Assembly: GCF_024609785.1 (NCBI RefSeq)
Contig: NZ_JANHJQ010000002.1
Coordinates: 62,001 to 126,000, forward strand
DNA length: 64,000 nt
Reading direction: 5' to 3'
Origin: Pseudalkalibacillus decolorationis
GTDB lineage: Bacteria; Bacillota; Bacilli; Bacillales; Fictibacillaceae
Part shown: piece by piece, positions 43,521 to 53,164 of the stretch
Layout of the letters: each line of letters opens with the position of its first letter
How positions within the stretch are numbered: position 1 is the stretch's first letter
Program-made: the position numbers and the translations under genes
The notes under the pieces: generated by a model
Seen by the model: only the letters and a program-made list of their open reading frames with translations
Databases searched by the model: none
Told to the model about the DNA's origin: nothing

Positions 43521-44852
43521 CTAAGGACGATTTGTTTCACTTAAATTCAGCTTATATATTTTTCGAGGACGCCCTCTTGCACCTGATTGCTCTTCTCCAG
43601 AAATTTTTGCCAAACCTAATTGTTCCATTTCAAATAAGATTCTTCTTGCGTTTCGTTCTGTACTTCTAATCCAATGGGATAGTTCCTGTGAAGTGACCAA
43701 TTCTTTCCCGTAATGTCTTGCCAGCGATTCAATTTTGGAGACCATTGTCGAACTGATGTTAGCTTCCTTGAATTTCTCTTCCCATTTTAATCCCCATTTT
43801 CGTTGTTCAAAAGAAATCGATTGTTCACGATGGAAACTCTTTGTTACCTTTTTATCTTCATTAACGCTTACAACGACAGGAGATTCGTGCTGTCTTGCAT
43901 ATTGAAAAGCAAGACGAACATTTTGTTCTGCACTTAATGCTGTTAAACCGTAACCTAAACCCATTCTAATTTTCAGTTTACTTTGGACATATGAATTATC
44001 GATCAAAGAAAAAAGAGAATTCGCATTAAGCTGTAAATCTAGCTCCCCTCTAGTTGTATAAATATAAAAATGTCCGTCGGCAATTTGGACAAATGAACCA
44101 TTCACCTGTTCCGCATAATCTAGAATCGTCCGTTTCAGCTCTAATTCGTTGCGTTTCATTTTATAGGAATAAAGCTGCTCTTCGGAATTGGTAGGATAGA
44201 TGACTTCTACTCCTAAAATAGCAATCTGTGCTTTACGATACCACGTTGATTGTCCTCTTTCTTTTAAATATTGAAGGACAAGCTGTATGGCTAATACCGA
44301 AGGGGTGACGCGGTAACACGGGATCCCTTTCTCTTTTAAACTTGCAAATACAGATTGAATACAAGTTATGGCCGTATCAATTTTGCCTTCTTGAAATAAT
44401 TTCTCATGAAAGTTACTGATATCTTCTGCAGGTAAATAACCGCTGTATGGATAGGTGTGAATCGTGATTGAATCAAGCGAAAATGATTTCTGGACTGATT
44501 CGATTTCCGACATTTGAATCGTATCTAAACTCATTCTTTTTAAAATCCTATTTTCTTGAACTTGTGCTTCTAATAATGTTCCAAATAAACTGGATCCATA
44601 TAGTGGCGCAAAGCTTCCTTCCTCTTCTTTAATAGCGCCTTTAGAAACAGCATAATAGTAGGGGGATTGGCCGGAAAAGAACCACTGATCGACAAGGTGT
44701 TTATTCTCAAGAATAATCGTTTCAGTCTCTTCAGTCCTTTTATAAGGGAAAAGAATAAGCTCCAATTCACTAAACCCGGATGCGGCATTCTTTATTCGTT
44801 CAATTGAATCTTCCGGCCCGATCACGCCTAATCGAATTTTCATGTTCTTCAC
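43521..44852 (-). CDS. Predicted transcriptional regulator with C-terminal winged helix
   Basis: 443 residues. N-terminal ~150 residues begin MKNMKIRLGVIGPEDSIERIKNAASGF, like a ligand-binding Rossmann-type half; the middle (residues ~200-340) includes FVQIADGHFYIYTTRGEL and KIRMGLGYGLTALSAEQNVRLAFQYARQH, resembling the degenerate GGDEF/nucleotide-cyclase-like folds of some Firmicute regulators; the C-terminus has a winged helix (LVTSQELSHWIRSTERNARRILFEMEQLGLAKISGEEQSGARGRPRKIYKL). It lies between abgT and the amidohydrolases on the same strand and is the natural local regulator. I do not recognise a named family. Confidence 0.65.
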   Translation of the reverse strand: MKNMKIRLGVIGPEDSIERIKNAASGFSELELILFPYKRTEETETIILENKHLVDQWFFSGQSPYYYAVSKGAIKEEEGSFAPLYGSSLFGTLLEAQVQENRILKRMSLDTIQMSEIESVQKSFSLDSITIHTYPYSGYLPAEDISNFHEKLFQEGKIDTAITCIQSVFASLKEKGIPCYRVTPSVLAIQLVLQYLKERGQSTWYRKAQIAILGVEVIYPTNSEEQLYSYKMKRNELELKRTILDYAEQVNGSFVQIADGHFYIYTTRGELDLQLNANSLFSLIDNSYVQSKLKIRMGLGYGLTALSAEQNVRLAFQYARQHESPVVVSVNEDKKVTKSFHREQSISFEQRKWGLKWEEKFKEANISSTMVSKIESLARHYGKELVTSQELSHWIRSTERNARRILFEMEQLGLAKISGEEQSGARGRPRKIYKLNLSETNRP

Positions 44853-44897
44853 TCGCTTCTACTCTTATATTTGTGGCAAGGATATTGAACAACCTCC

Positions 44898-46232
44898 TTA
44901 AAGATTATCGGAATTGTGGCATGAAAATAGTAATCTTCCGATCGTTTCTACAGCAATGGCTAGTACTCGTTCATCAAAATCGAACTGCGGGTGATGATGC
45001 CCTTTGGCGAGTGGGGTGCCAAATAATAGAAAGGTTGCTTTTCCTCCTTTTTGCTGTACACGATTCATCATATACGTAACATCCTCTGATGCCCCCAGCG
45101 GCAGTTCAGGGATGATGCGCTTAATAGCAGGACTTTCCGCACAAGCTAGTTCTACCACCCTCACCCACTCTTCATCACATTTTGCTTGTAACCCATCACC
45201 AACAATCTGTATGTCTACATTTACATCGTATAACCCTGCAGTTGATTGAATGATTCTCCTTGCTTCATCCACCATATAGTGATTTAATTCAGTCGTTTCT
45301 CCTCGTGTTTCAAGTTCGATTTTGCCAATATCAGCAATAATATTTCGTCCATTTCCTGCTTCTAACTTTCCTACATTAATTCGAGTTGCTCCACTCGAAT
45401 GGCGAGAGATACCATGAAGATGCAGGCTTGCAGCTGCGGCAGCTAACAAAGCATTTTTGCCCTTTTGCGGTTCAACACCAGCATGGGCAGACTGTCCATC
45501 ATACGTAACATTCATTTTCGTAGTGGCTAAAAATTGGGATGTTGTTGCGGCGATATCCCCAATTTCAAGTGAATGAATCCCGATATGTCCGCTTATAAAA
45601 TAATCCACGTTTTCCAGCCAGCCTTTTTCAACCATCGCCTTTGCACCTCGGCTCCCTTCTTCAGCGGGTTGGAATAACAATGTGAATTTTCCTTCTAATT
45701 GATTTTGAAACTTCTCAATAAAGTGAGCTGTACCCAAGCCGATTGCTGCATGGCCATCATGAGCACACGCATGCATGCTGCCATCATGTTTAGAGCGAAA
45801 ATCAGATTCTTGTGGAAGATGACTTGATTCGGTCGATTCAATGATCGGGAGTGCATCAATGTCAAAGCGAAGTGCAATATGTGGGCCTTTTTTCCCTGTA
45901 TCCCAGCTTGCAACGAGCCCTGTATGTCCTCCTATCATTTTTTCTAACCATTCATCGGGTACACCAGCCTTTTTCGCTCTTTGTTCATGTTCACTTAATA
46001 CGGTTTGTTCTGGGATACCCATTCGTTCTGAACTAACTAACACGTCTCTTCCTACAGTCAAGGTGAAACCTAATGATTGCAATTGTTTTCCGATGAAGAA
46101 CGTGGTTTGGAACTCAGTCCAACCTGTTTCAGGTATTTGATGCAACGTTCGTCTCCATTTCACAAATGATTCATTACGTTCTTGAATAAAAGACGTGATT
46201 TCTTTGGAAAGATTCTCTTCTTTACTTGTCAT
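44898..46232 (-). CDS. abgA: M20 amidohydrolase, AbgA-like
   Basis: About 444 residues from ATG 46232, preferred over ATG 46250 because GGAAGAG precedes it. Metal-site segments of the M20 family are present: MHACAHDGHAAIGLG, LLFQPAEEGSRGAKAMVEKG, FISGHIGIHSLEIGDI, and the last ligand in AKGHHHPQFDFDERVL. The long insertion GIPEQTVLSEHEQRAKKAGVPDEWLEKMIGGHTGL is seen in p-aminobenzoyl-glutamate hydrolase subunit A. Hydrolyses an N-acyl amino acid, presumably the folate fragment imported by AbgT. Overlaps the partner gene by about 11 bp. Confidence 0.82.
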   Translation of the reverse strand: MTSKEENLSKEITSFIQERNESFVKWRRTLHQIPETGWTEFQTTFFIGKQLQSLGFTLTVGRDVLVSSERMGIPEQTVLSEHEQRAKKAGVPDEWLEKMIGGHTGLVASWDTGKKGPHIALRFDIDALPIIESTESSHLPQESDFRSKHDGSMHACAHDGHAAIGLGTAHFIEKFQNQLEGKFTLLFQPAEEGSRGAKAMVEKGWLENVDYFISGHIGIHSLEIGDIAATTSQFLATTKMNVTYDGQSAHAGVEPQKGKNALLAAAAASLHLHGISRHSSGATRINVGKLEAGNGRNIIADIGKIELETRGETTELNHYMVDEARRIIQSTAGLYDVNVDIQIVGDGLQAKCDEEWVRVVELACAESPAIKRIIPELPLGASEDVTYMMNRVQQKGGKATFLLFGTPLAKGHHHPQFDFDERVLAIAVETIGRLLFSCHNSDNL

Positions 46233-47435
46233 ACTCACTCTTCCCTTCATCTAATTGAAAAAGTGTATCGATTGCCGCTTGTGCCATCATTTCCACTCCT
46301 AACGACAATGATCTTTCATCAATTTGAAATTGACTATGGTGGAGTGGTTTCTGTTTCTCATTGTTTGGAAGAGCAGTCCCTAACCAGAAAAAAGCTCCTG
46401 GATACCTCAGTAAAAATCGACCAAAATCCTCTCCACCTAAACTAGGTTCTATTTCGAGTGTAGAAGACGATCCTAATAGTTGATGTGCCGTCGTTCTGAT
46501 TCGTTCTGCCCATTCAGGTGTGTTAACCGTTGCCGGATATCCATCCAAGTATTCAATTTCAGCCGAAGCTTTCAAAGATTCGGCTCCCCCTTCTACTATA
46601 GAAATCAAGCGTTTTTTAACTTCCTCTTTAACTTCTGATCGGTACGTACGAACAGTCCCTTCAAAAGTCACCGTCTCGGCAATAACATTATGGCGGCTCC
46701 CTCCTTCAATTTTCCCAATAGACAAAACAGCTGAATCTAAAGGGTTAACATTACGGCTTACAATCGTTTGTAAATTCATAATGATGCTGTTTGCAACTAT
46801 GATTGCATCTGTTGTCTGGTGCGGCATACTTGCATGCCCGCCAGCACCTTTAATACGAACTTTAAAAAGGTCGGAATTCCCCATGATTGGTCCGGAACGA
46901 ATCCCGATTTCCCCGACAGGAAGATCAGGCCAAACATGTTGTCCGAAAATGACATCTGGTTGATAACGGTCGAACACTCCGTCTTGTATCATCGGAATAG
47001 CTCCGCCAACAGGTGAATTTTCTTCTGCCGGTTGAAAAACAAGGAGCACACGGCCAGGCAGTTTTTGTTGAACTTTGTTAAGCAAAATCCCTGCACCTAA
47101 CAGCATTGCTGTGTGAGCATCATGACCACACGCATGCATTGTTCCATTCACTTTGGAAACAAAATCGTGATCATTATTCTCTTGTATCGGTAAGGCATCA
47201 ATATCAGCACGTAGCGCAACCGTTTTGCCTTGCCTTTCTCCTTCAATTACTCCTAATACGCCGGTTTTGGCATAACCAGTAGTGCATTGAATTCCGTGAT
47301 GTACTAGTTTTTGTTGGATTTTTTTGAGGTTTCAAATTCCTCGCCGCTCAATTCGGGAAACTGATGAAGGTTTCGTCTAAAAGCTATAATTTCTGCAAGG
47401 AATGTTCGTGCTTCCCCTTTTATAGAAGGCCTCAT
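46222..47435 (-). pseudogene. abgB: M20 amidohydrolase, AbgB-like, one frameshift
   Basis: The reading frame from ATG 47435 (GEARTFLAEIIAFRRNLHQFPELSGEEFETSKK...) breaks in an A7 run (plus strand T7 near 47320-47326). One extra base would restore IQQKLVHHGIQCTTGYAKTGVLGVI...ALRADIDALPIQENNDHDFV and join to the intact remainder NGTMHACGHDAHTAMLLGAGILL, FQPAEENSPVGGA, FGQHVWPDLPVGEIG and LGGEDFGRFL. All metal ligands survive. Homopolymer location makes a sequencing error or phase-variable slippage as likely as true inactivation. Partner of the AbgA-like gene. Confidence 0.8.
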
Positions 47436-47729
47436 TGTATTAACCATCTCCTTATTCTTTTGGTTTAAAAGGAAAGGAATCATTTTCAGAAGGAGGGTGA
47501 TTTTTATCGGTAAAGTTCCGTATAATTACCGTTAACATAGAGTATTAGACATTAATTTGGCTAACACCTTCTTTATGTTAGATTATTTTATTTATTTTGA
47601 CTCTCTATTCCTATTTTTTTCTGGATCATCCACTAGACAATCACGATATTAAAGACAAGCCCTACCCATATGTTCACCTTTAAACTTCTTCGATCATCTG
47701 TTCTCTCCCGCCTGGAAGGGTGAATTCAT

Positions 47730-48176
47730 TTAAGACAACATAACAAAGCAAAGGAGAAGAACTGGCACCAGCAAACTGGCACTAACTGCTACCAGGGTGA
47801 TACCAAAGCTTCTTATCATCCATATACGATGTTCGTTAAAGCGTTTTTTAACAGCTTTACGGTATCCTTTCCACGTAGTGAATAACCATAAAACAGCTAA
47901 TGTCAGAACAGATAGTGCTTTTGTAAAGTCTTCTACGTAACAGATCACCACGAAAGCAAGCAGGTCACTTATTAAGACACTCATGACATAAGCCTTGCCG
48001 ATATTACGATGAATCTTTAAACTTTTAAGTCGAATACGTTCGATAAACTGAAGAAATCCCGTCACTAAAGCGATAAAGGCAAAAATAATATGCATCACGA
48101 GTGCCGGATATTGGATAGTTGCTGATGTAATAGTTACACGACTTTTAGCAGGATCGAAAGTCAAATAGGGAATCAT
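47730..48176 (-). CDS. DUF2306 family membrane protein
   Basis: 148 residues with four hydrophobic helices: TIQYPALVMHIIFAFIALVTGFLQFI, HRNIGKAYVMSVLISDLLAFVVI, ALSVLTLAVLWLFTTWKGY, and MIRSFGITLVAVSASLLVPVLLLC. The conserved 'H...G..Y' (KIHRNIGKAYV) and 'K..H..WM.R' (FNEHRIWMIRSF) with paired His/Arg are characteristic of DUF2306. Role unknown. It stands alone; the 295 bp before it (47436-47729) show no gene. Confidence 0.8.
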   Translation of the reverse strand: MIPYLTFDPAKSRVTITSATIQYPALVMHIIFAFIALVTGFLQFIERIRLKSLKIHRNIGKAYVMSVLISDLLAFVVICYVEDFTKALSVLTLAVLWLFTTWKGYRKAVKKRFNEHRIWMIRSFGITLVAVSASLLVPVLLLCFVMLS

Positions 48177-48213
48177 AAATAAACACCCATTTCGTAATTG
48201 AACGGGAGTTTTT

Positions 48214-48368
48214 TGGGCAGTCTACTTGCACAACACATGGCCTCAGGATTAAGTGAACTTAGTAAAAAAGTAAATTCTTTTCCTGAAAACCAACTGCAAC
48301 ATTTTACAAATCCACAAATGCTTTTAGATCCCAATGCTTTAAAAAAAGTTAATACCGACTTTTCATAG
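48214..48368 (+). pseudogene. MFS drug-exporter loop relic
   Basis: Plus-strand frame without a start: SLLAQHMASGLSELSKKVNSFPENQLQHFTNPQMLLDPNALKKVNTDFS-stop. This is the extracytoplasmic loop text typical of DHA2 (EmrB/QacA-like) transporters. The flanking membrane segments are absent. A short fossil between DUF2306 and cstA. Confidence 0.55.
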
Positions 48369-48423
48369 TATAAAAACCTGAAATGTTCGGTATTAACCTT
48401 AAATTTTATTTATAGTGTACCCA

Positions 48424-49875
48424 TCAAGATGCTCTTTCCCATCCGGAAATATCGTCATCAAGCGGAATGTTGTTTGCTCTCGCTTTTTTAGCTGCGATGA
48501 AGAATACGACTGTGGTGGCAACAGTTATAATTGCTCCTCCAATATAAGATACTGGAAGAGGTAAGCCGAAACCAATCGGTGCGTTAATAATATAAGTTGT
48601 TGTGGCCATTGTCATGAAAGCACCGGGTATCATCGCAATCCAATAGTTTTTCTTCGCGATGAACAGATACATCGCACCCAACCATAAGGCTATCACAGCA
48701 GTAGATTGGTTTGCCCAGGAGAAATATCTCCATAACAGAGTGAAATCAATTTTTGTTAAAGCAAATGATAGTATGAATAATGGAAGCGCGATCCATAAAC
48801 GGTTCACCAATTTCATCTGAGAAAAATTGAAATAATCGGCAATGATCATACGTGCACTACGGAAAGAAGTATCACCTGACGTAATCGGAAGGATGATGAC
48901 ACCCAGAACTGCCAGTGTGCCACCAATTGCACCAAGCATCAATGTAGAAGCTTCGCTTACCACAGCTCCTGGACCCCCTTCTGCAAGAAGCTCGTTCAAG
49001 CCAGTAGAACCGTTGAATAGACTCATTGCAGCCGCTGCCCAAATCATTGCAATGATACCTTCTGCGATCATCATTCCGTAAAAGATTTTCCGTCCTTGCT
49101 TTTCATTTTGAGTCGTACGTGAAATGATCGGTGTTTGTGTTGCGTGAAATCCTGATAGTGCTCCACAGGAAATTGTTAAGAATAACAATGGGAAAATCGG
49201 TGCGTTGTCCGGGTGCAGGTTTGTTAGTGAAATTTCAGGAATTGGAGCTCCTTTTATAACTAGGCCGGCACCTACCCCAACTGCACTGATAAGAAGTAAT
49301 GCTCCAAAGTAAGGATAGAGTCTTCCGATGATTTTATCAATTGGAAGCAATGTGGCTAAAATATAGTATAGGAAAATTGCCCCTAGAATTAACGCCATCG
49401 ATATTTTGCCATCCATAAGGGTATAAAGTAATCCAGCTGGTGATGTTACAAATACTGTACCTACTAAGAGTAGTAATAGGATAGCGAATGCATTCACCAC
49501 GTGCTTCATTACTTTACCTAAAAACTTGCCAGCTAGCTCCGGAAGATGGGCTCCGCGGTTACGGATCGAAATCATTCCAGTCAAATAGTCATGGACAGCT
49601 CCTGCAAAAATACAGCCAAGCACAATCCATAGAAAAGCGACCGGGCCATAAAGCGCTCCCATAATCGGTCCAAAAATCGGTCCTACACCGGCAATATTCA
49701 ACAATTGAATCAATGAATTTTTTTTGCTGTTCATCGGAAGGTAATCCACATCATCCTTATGAGTGTATGCCGGTGTCGTTCTTGCTTCGTTGACACCAAA
49801 GATCTTTTCTACAAATTTACCATATGTGAAATATCCTACAATTAATAGCAATATTCCTGCTAAAAATGTATACAT
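48424..49875 (-). CDS. cstA: CstA-family carbon starvation / pyruvate transporter
   Basis: 483 residues, CstA domain throughout: YGKFVEKIFGVNEARTTPAYTHKDDVDYLPMNSKKNSLIQLLNIAGVGPIFGPIMGALYGPVAFLWIVLGCIFAGAVHDYLTGMISIRNRGAHLPEL is the invariant core, followed by FHATQTPIISRTTQNEKQGRKIFYGMMIAEG. The short form (about 480 residues) is common in Bacilli. CstA and BtsT proteins import pyruvate or peptides. Directly upstream in the same orientation are lytT and lytS genes, and two direct repeats with a promoter lie between, so LytT-type activation is expected. Confidence 0.9.
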   Translation of the reverse strand: MYTFLAGILLLIVGYFTYGKFVEKIFGVNEARTTPAYTHKDDVDYLPMNSKKNSLIQLLNIAGVGPIFGPIMGALYGPVAFLWIVLGCIFAGAVHDYLTGMISIRNRGAHLPELAGKFLGKVMKHVVNAFAILLLLLVGTVFVTSPAGLLYTLMDGKISMALILGAIFLYYILATLLPIDKIIGRLYPYFGALLLISAVGVGAGLVIKGAPIPEISLTNLHPDNAPIFPLLFLTISCGALSGFHATQTPIISRTTQNEKQGRKIFYGMMIAEGIIAMIWAAAAMSLFNGSTGLNELLAEGGPGAVVSEASTLMLGAIGGTLAVLGVIILPITSGDTSFRSARMIIADYFNFSQMKLVNRLWIALPLFILSFALTKIDFTLLWRYFSWANQSTAVIALWLGAMYLFIAKKNYWIAMIPGAFMTMATTTYIINAPIGFGLPLPVSYIGGAIITVATTVVFFIAAKKARANNIPLDDDISGWERAS

Positions 49876-49915
49876 GGTATTTCCCCCTTTACAAACAATG
49901 AATGCGTTTACATAT

Positions 49916-49970
49916 AGTATATAGGAGAAATGATGCAGGAAATCTTTTTTGGATTATTATGCAGAAAATC
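49916..49970 (-). promoter_or_regulatory. cstA promoter with tandem activator repeats
   Basis: Minus strand: GATTTTCTGCATAAT (49970-49956) and GATTTCCTGCATCAT (49944-49930) are direct repeats 26 bp apart. The second covers the -35 position (GATTTC) 17 bp upstream of TATACT (49921-49916). This is the layout of a LytTR-type activator binding next to a weak -35 box. Confidence 0.65.
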
Positions 49971-50102
49971 ATGGTTATCATGTATGTATGGATAAGTAAC
50001 ATGTAAGAAAATACTGAAAATACTATTTACTTCGTGGTGTTCTTTTAAATTATTTTTACCCTTCCCATAAATGAATAGATCTCAGGGACACTTGAAGACT
50101 GA

Positions 50103-50834
50103 TTATAATTCCAGCCTTGCGCGGAGTCCTTTGATATAGTTTCTGCTGACAGACAATAATTCGGGTCGACCCTCGACTTCAAGCTGATAGGCACCATTGA
50201 ACCAGGGTGTCAGTCGGGTAACATAGGTCATGTTCACAAGGTAGCTCTTATGGATCCTATAGAAAGGATAGGACATTAATCGGTTATGCAGTTCCTTTAG
50301 AGGGGTTTTGGTTTCGTATTCCCTTGATTTGGTGATGATTTTTGATACCTTTTCATCACGATATATGTATAAAATATCGTTTGGCTCCACAAAGATGATT
50401 TCTCCATCCTCGTCCACTGCAAGCTTGCCGGATATTCTTTCAGTATCAGTTTCTGAAGACGTAAGTAATAGCTTTTCCAGTCTTGTTATAGTTTTTTGAA
50501 ATTGTTCTTCGTCATAAGGCTTTAGTAAATAGTCGATTGCCTCATAACGGAAGGCTTCAGCAGCAAATTGTGGATAAGCTGTAGCAAATACAATCAAAGG
50601 AATTTTCTTGAGTTCCATGAGCGATTTTGCCACTTCCATCCCGTTCATCTTCGGCATTTCTACATCTAAAAATACGACATCTGGCAGAGTCTGAAGACAT
50701 TTCATTACCGCTGTTTCTCCTGAATCCGCCTCTCCGACAATTTCGATAATGGCATATTCACCAAGTAGGTGCTTTAATTCATCTCGCGTATATCGCTCGT
50801 CATCGACAATCAATGTTTTGATTTTCTTCACCAT
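50103..50834 (-). CDS. lytT: LytTR-family response regulator
   Basis: 243 residues. Receiver domain: IVDDERYTRDEL, phosphoacceptor D57 in PDVVFLDVEMPKMNG, IVFATAY, and the K in YLLKPYDEEQF. C-terminal LytTR DNA-binding domain: IIFVEPNDILYIYRDEKVSKIITKSREYETKTPLKELHNRL...FYRIHKSYLVNMTYVTRLTPWFNGAYQLEV. Pairs with the LytS-type kinase 1 bp upstream. In B. subtilis LytST senses extracellular pyruvate and turns on its importer; the adjacent cstA makes the same logic likely here. Confidence 0.88.
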   Translation of the reverse strand: MVKKIKTLIVDDERYTRDELKHLLGEYAIIEIVGEADSGETAVMKCLQTLPDVVFLDVEMPKMNGMEVAKSLMELKKIPLIVFATAYPQFAAEAFRYEAIDYLLKPYDEEQFQKTITRLEKLLLTSSETDTERISGKLAVDEDGEIIFVEPNDILYIYRDEKVSKIITKSREYETKTPLKELHNRLMSYPFYRIHKSYLVNMTYVTRLTPWFNGAYQLEVEGRPELLSVSRNYIKGLRARLEL

Positions 50835-50835
50835 C

Positions 50836-52572
50836 TTATTTTTCCTCCGATTTAGGAATTACAAAAGCAACCTCGGTTCCCTTGTTTAACTTACTTGATA
50901 TCTTTATAGCAGCAGTGTTGCCAAACATCATCGTTAATCTTCTGTTGACGTTATAAAGACCGATGCCGGAACCCTCTTTGGACTGAATGATTCCTGTTCC
51001 AATGTCCTCCATTCTGTCTCCGGATATCCCCTGGCCGTTATCTACTACCTTTACTTTTACGTTATTTTCTTCTTGAAAAATTGAAATTTTAATCTCACAA
51101 TCCTTTTCCATATGCTTAATCCCATGTTTAACAGCATTCTCGACAATAGGTTGGAGGGTAAGCGGCGGGATATTAACACCAAGGACAGACTCCTCTATAT
51201 CATAAACAACCCGAAGTTTATCAACGAACCGAGCTTCTTCTATCGCTAGATAGGCCTTCACGTGCTTGAGTTCTTGTTCAAGTGTAGTCGTACTCATTGT
51301 TGTAGCGTTCAAGTTTTGGCGTAGAAAGTGAGAAAGGGAGATCAACAGCTTTCGAGCCATTCCCGGGTTGATCCGGATAAGGGAAACAATTGTATTAAGC
51401 GAATTGAAAAGAAAATGTGGGCTTATCTGGGCTTGAAGTGCCTTGATTTCTGCTTCCTTTGCTAATTGATATGATCGTTCAGCCTCAGCAATTTCAAGCT
51501 GATTGCTGAGAAGTACACTTAAGCCGGAGGTCAGTTCAATGATCACATTTGTAATTTTCTTTTCTGACTGAAAATAAAATTTCAATGTACCGATGGTTTC
51601 ACCACGCTGTTTTAATGGAGCAATCACTACGGCACCAAGTGGGCAATTTTCCTGTCGACAATGGATTGTTTGGTCATTTGCAACAACAAGCTCACCGTGT
51701 TGAAGGACATCCATTGTGATTTGGGTCTGGATAGGTTTATTGGCATGGTGATGGTCGTAACCAACCCCAACATGAGACAGGATTTCTCTCGTATTTGTAA
51801 TAGAAACGGCACTTGTTTCAACTTCGTTGTACAATATTCTACACACAGCCTGAGCAGACTTATTAGATATGCCGTTCCTAAGAAACGCCAGTGTCTGGTC
51901 TGCAATCCGTAATGTCTTTTGAGCTAGAACCGCACCGGCTTTTTCTTCTTCATTCACAACGTTTTTAATAATTAGCAGAAAAAGAGCTGAGCCGATTCCA
52001 TTAGCGACAATCATCGGAATTCCTATAACCTCAACAAGTGCAATCGCTTTTTCAAGCGGACGTGAAAGTAGGATTATCACAAGCATTTGAACTAATTCTG
52101 CCAGGGCCCCAACAAGAAAGGCAACGGATAGTTTGACATGCCTATTTTTACGAAAAAAAGCCCCAGAAATGACTCCGGCTATGATTGCGGCGATCCCACA
52201 AGAAAAAGCTGTGAATCCTCCTAATGTAAATCGATGGATTCCAGCTATTAATCCGGCGCCTAACCCAACCTTATATCCCCCAAACAGACCTGCTAGGACA
52301 ACTCCAATGACTCTTGAGTTGGCCAATGCTTCATCAGAGGCCAGGTTAGCATCCCAACGGTCAAACTCCATTGAGCCTGTATGAAATGCCAGTCCGGAAT
52401 AGGTCCCGATAATGCCGAAAAAGCCAAAAAATAAAATAGCTATATATTGCTGACGCTGATTGATTTTCTCAAGATAAATCATATCCCGAAAAAAACGAAA
52501 CCTCGTTAAAATGAAGGCGATTGTAACAATAATCCCTAGCCTTTCCATCATTGTAACCAGCAGTTCAAACAT
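50836..52572 (-). CDS. lytS: LytS-type sensor histidine kinase
   Basis: 578 residues: N-terminal 5TM-5TMR_LYT membrane domain (FFGFFGIIGTYSGL, NSRVIGVVLAGLFGGYKVGLGAGLIAGIHRFTLGGFTAFSCGIAAIIAGVISG), a GAF-like domain (about 220-360), and the His_kinase domain with phosphoacceptor H in QAQISPHFLFNSLNTIVSLI, N-box IVENAVKHGIK and G-boxes DNGQGI and GSGIGLYNVNRRL. Signals to the response regulator immediately downstream. No terminator between, so lytST is one transcript; cstA is separately promoted. Confidence 0.9.
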   Translation of the reverse strand: MFELLVTMMERLGIIVTIAFILTRFRFFRDMIYLEKINQRQQYIAILFFGFFGIIGTYSGLAFHTGSMEFDRWDANLASDEALANSRVIGVVLAGLFGGYKVGLGAGLIAGIHRFTLGGFTAFSCGIAAIIAGVISGAFFRKNRHVKLSVAFLVGALAELVQMLVIILLSRPLEKAIALVEVIGIPMIVANGIGSALFLLIIKNVVNEEEKAGAVLAQKTLRIADQTLAFLRNGISNKSAQAVCRILYNEVETSAVSITNTREILSHVGVGYDHHHANKPIQTQITMDVLQHGELVVANDQTIHCRQENCPLGAVVIAPLKQRGETIGTLKFYFQSEKKITNVIIELTSGLSVLLSNQLEIAEAERSYQLAKEAEIKALQAQISPHFLFNSLNTIVSLIRINPGMARKLLISLSHFLRQNLNATTMSTTTLEQELKHVKAYLAIEEARFVDKLRVVYDIEESVLGVNIPPLTLQPIVENAVKHGIKHMEKDCEIKISIFQEENNVKVKVVDNGQGISGDRMEDIGTGIIQSKEGSGIGLYNVNRRLTMMFGNTAAIKISSKLNKGTEVAFVIPKSEEK

Positions 52573-52620
52573 GAGTCTGCTCCTTTTTTCTCAGTTCTTA
52601 AGACTAGTCATTTTTCATGA

Positions 52621-52826
52621 GTAAAAAAAGTATAAAAGTTTGCGGCATGGATGTAATGTCCAGCTTCAGCGCCCAACCACTTGGATGACTTCAGGCCTCC
52701 TGTGGCGGCAACACACTAAAGTACTCCATGTATATTCCCACGCAGGACCGAACTTGTTTGGGCCGAGCCTCCTCGTCGGTCTTCCAGTGACCTTCGTGGT
52801 TAAGCAGGGCGCTTGCGCTTTTCTTA
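52621..52826 (+). repeat. Dispersed GCGC-rich repeat, copy B
   Basis: Full-length ~205-bp copy: starts GTAAAAAAAGTATAAAAGTT, has CAGCTTCAGCGCCCAACC, the central CCACGCAGGACCGAAC segment, and ends GGGCGCTTGCGCTTTTCTTA. Non-coding; open frames crossing it are artefacts. Same orientation as copies A, C and D. Confidence 0.85.
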
Positions 52827-52830
52827 CACG

Positions 52831-52988
52831 TAAAGAAAGTATAAAATTTTGCTGCATAGATGCAATGTCTAGCTTCAGCGCCTAGGTGCTCGAGGTCGCT
52901 TCGATTCTTCCACAAACACAAAAAGCGTGTTATGTTACAGAATCTCCAGCGCTTGTCGCACCTGGTCAAGGCGCTTCCGCTTTTCTTA
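52831..52988 (+). repeat. Dispersed repeat, copy C (variant centre)
   Basis: Starts GTAAAGAAAGTATAAAATTT 4 bp after copy B, shares TGTCTAGCTTCAGCGCC and the closing GGCGCTTCCGCTTTTCTTAT. The centre differs (GGTCGCTTCGATTC...AAAAGCGTGTTATGTTACAGAATC). Tandem with copy B. Confidence 0.8.
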
Positions 52989-53100
52989 TTCCATTTGTCT
53001 ATTTCTTCTTTCATTTTAGTAGATCGTACCAAAATAATCAAAAGCGTGATTGATATGAAGATATACATATAAGTATTTGTATGCTTTCTTAATGTGCAAA

Positions 53101-53160
53101 AAAGGGGCTGTCCTCCACATCAAATTTCATTGATGTTTTGGATCAGCCCGCTTTTTCTTA
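53101..53160. repeat. GGGCTGACCC-type hairpin (terminator family copy 2)
   Basis: AAAGGGGCTGTCC...GGATCAGCCCGCTTTTT with an inner stem CATCAAATTTCATTGATG. Lies between repeats C and D, 210 bp after the odhB stop; probable terminator-like element of the family seen at 32785, 57958 and 62453. Confidence 0.6.
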
Positions 53161-53164
53161 AGAG

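Noticed and set aside
52640-53072. Several 60-125 codon frames within the repeat cluster
   Set aside because: They coincide with copies of the dispersed non-coding repeat on both strands.
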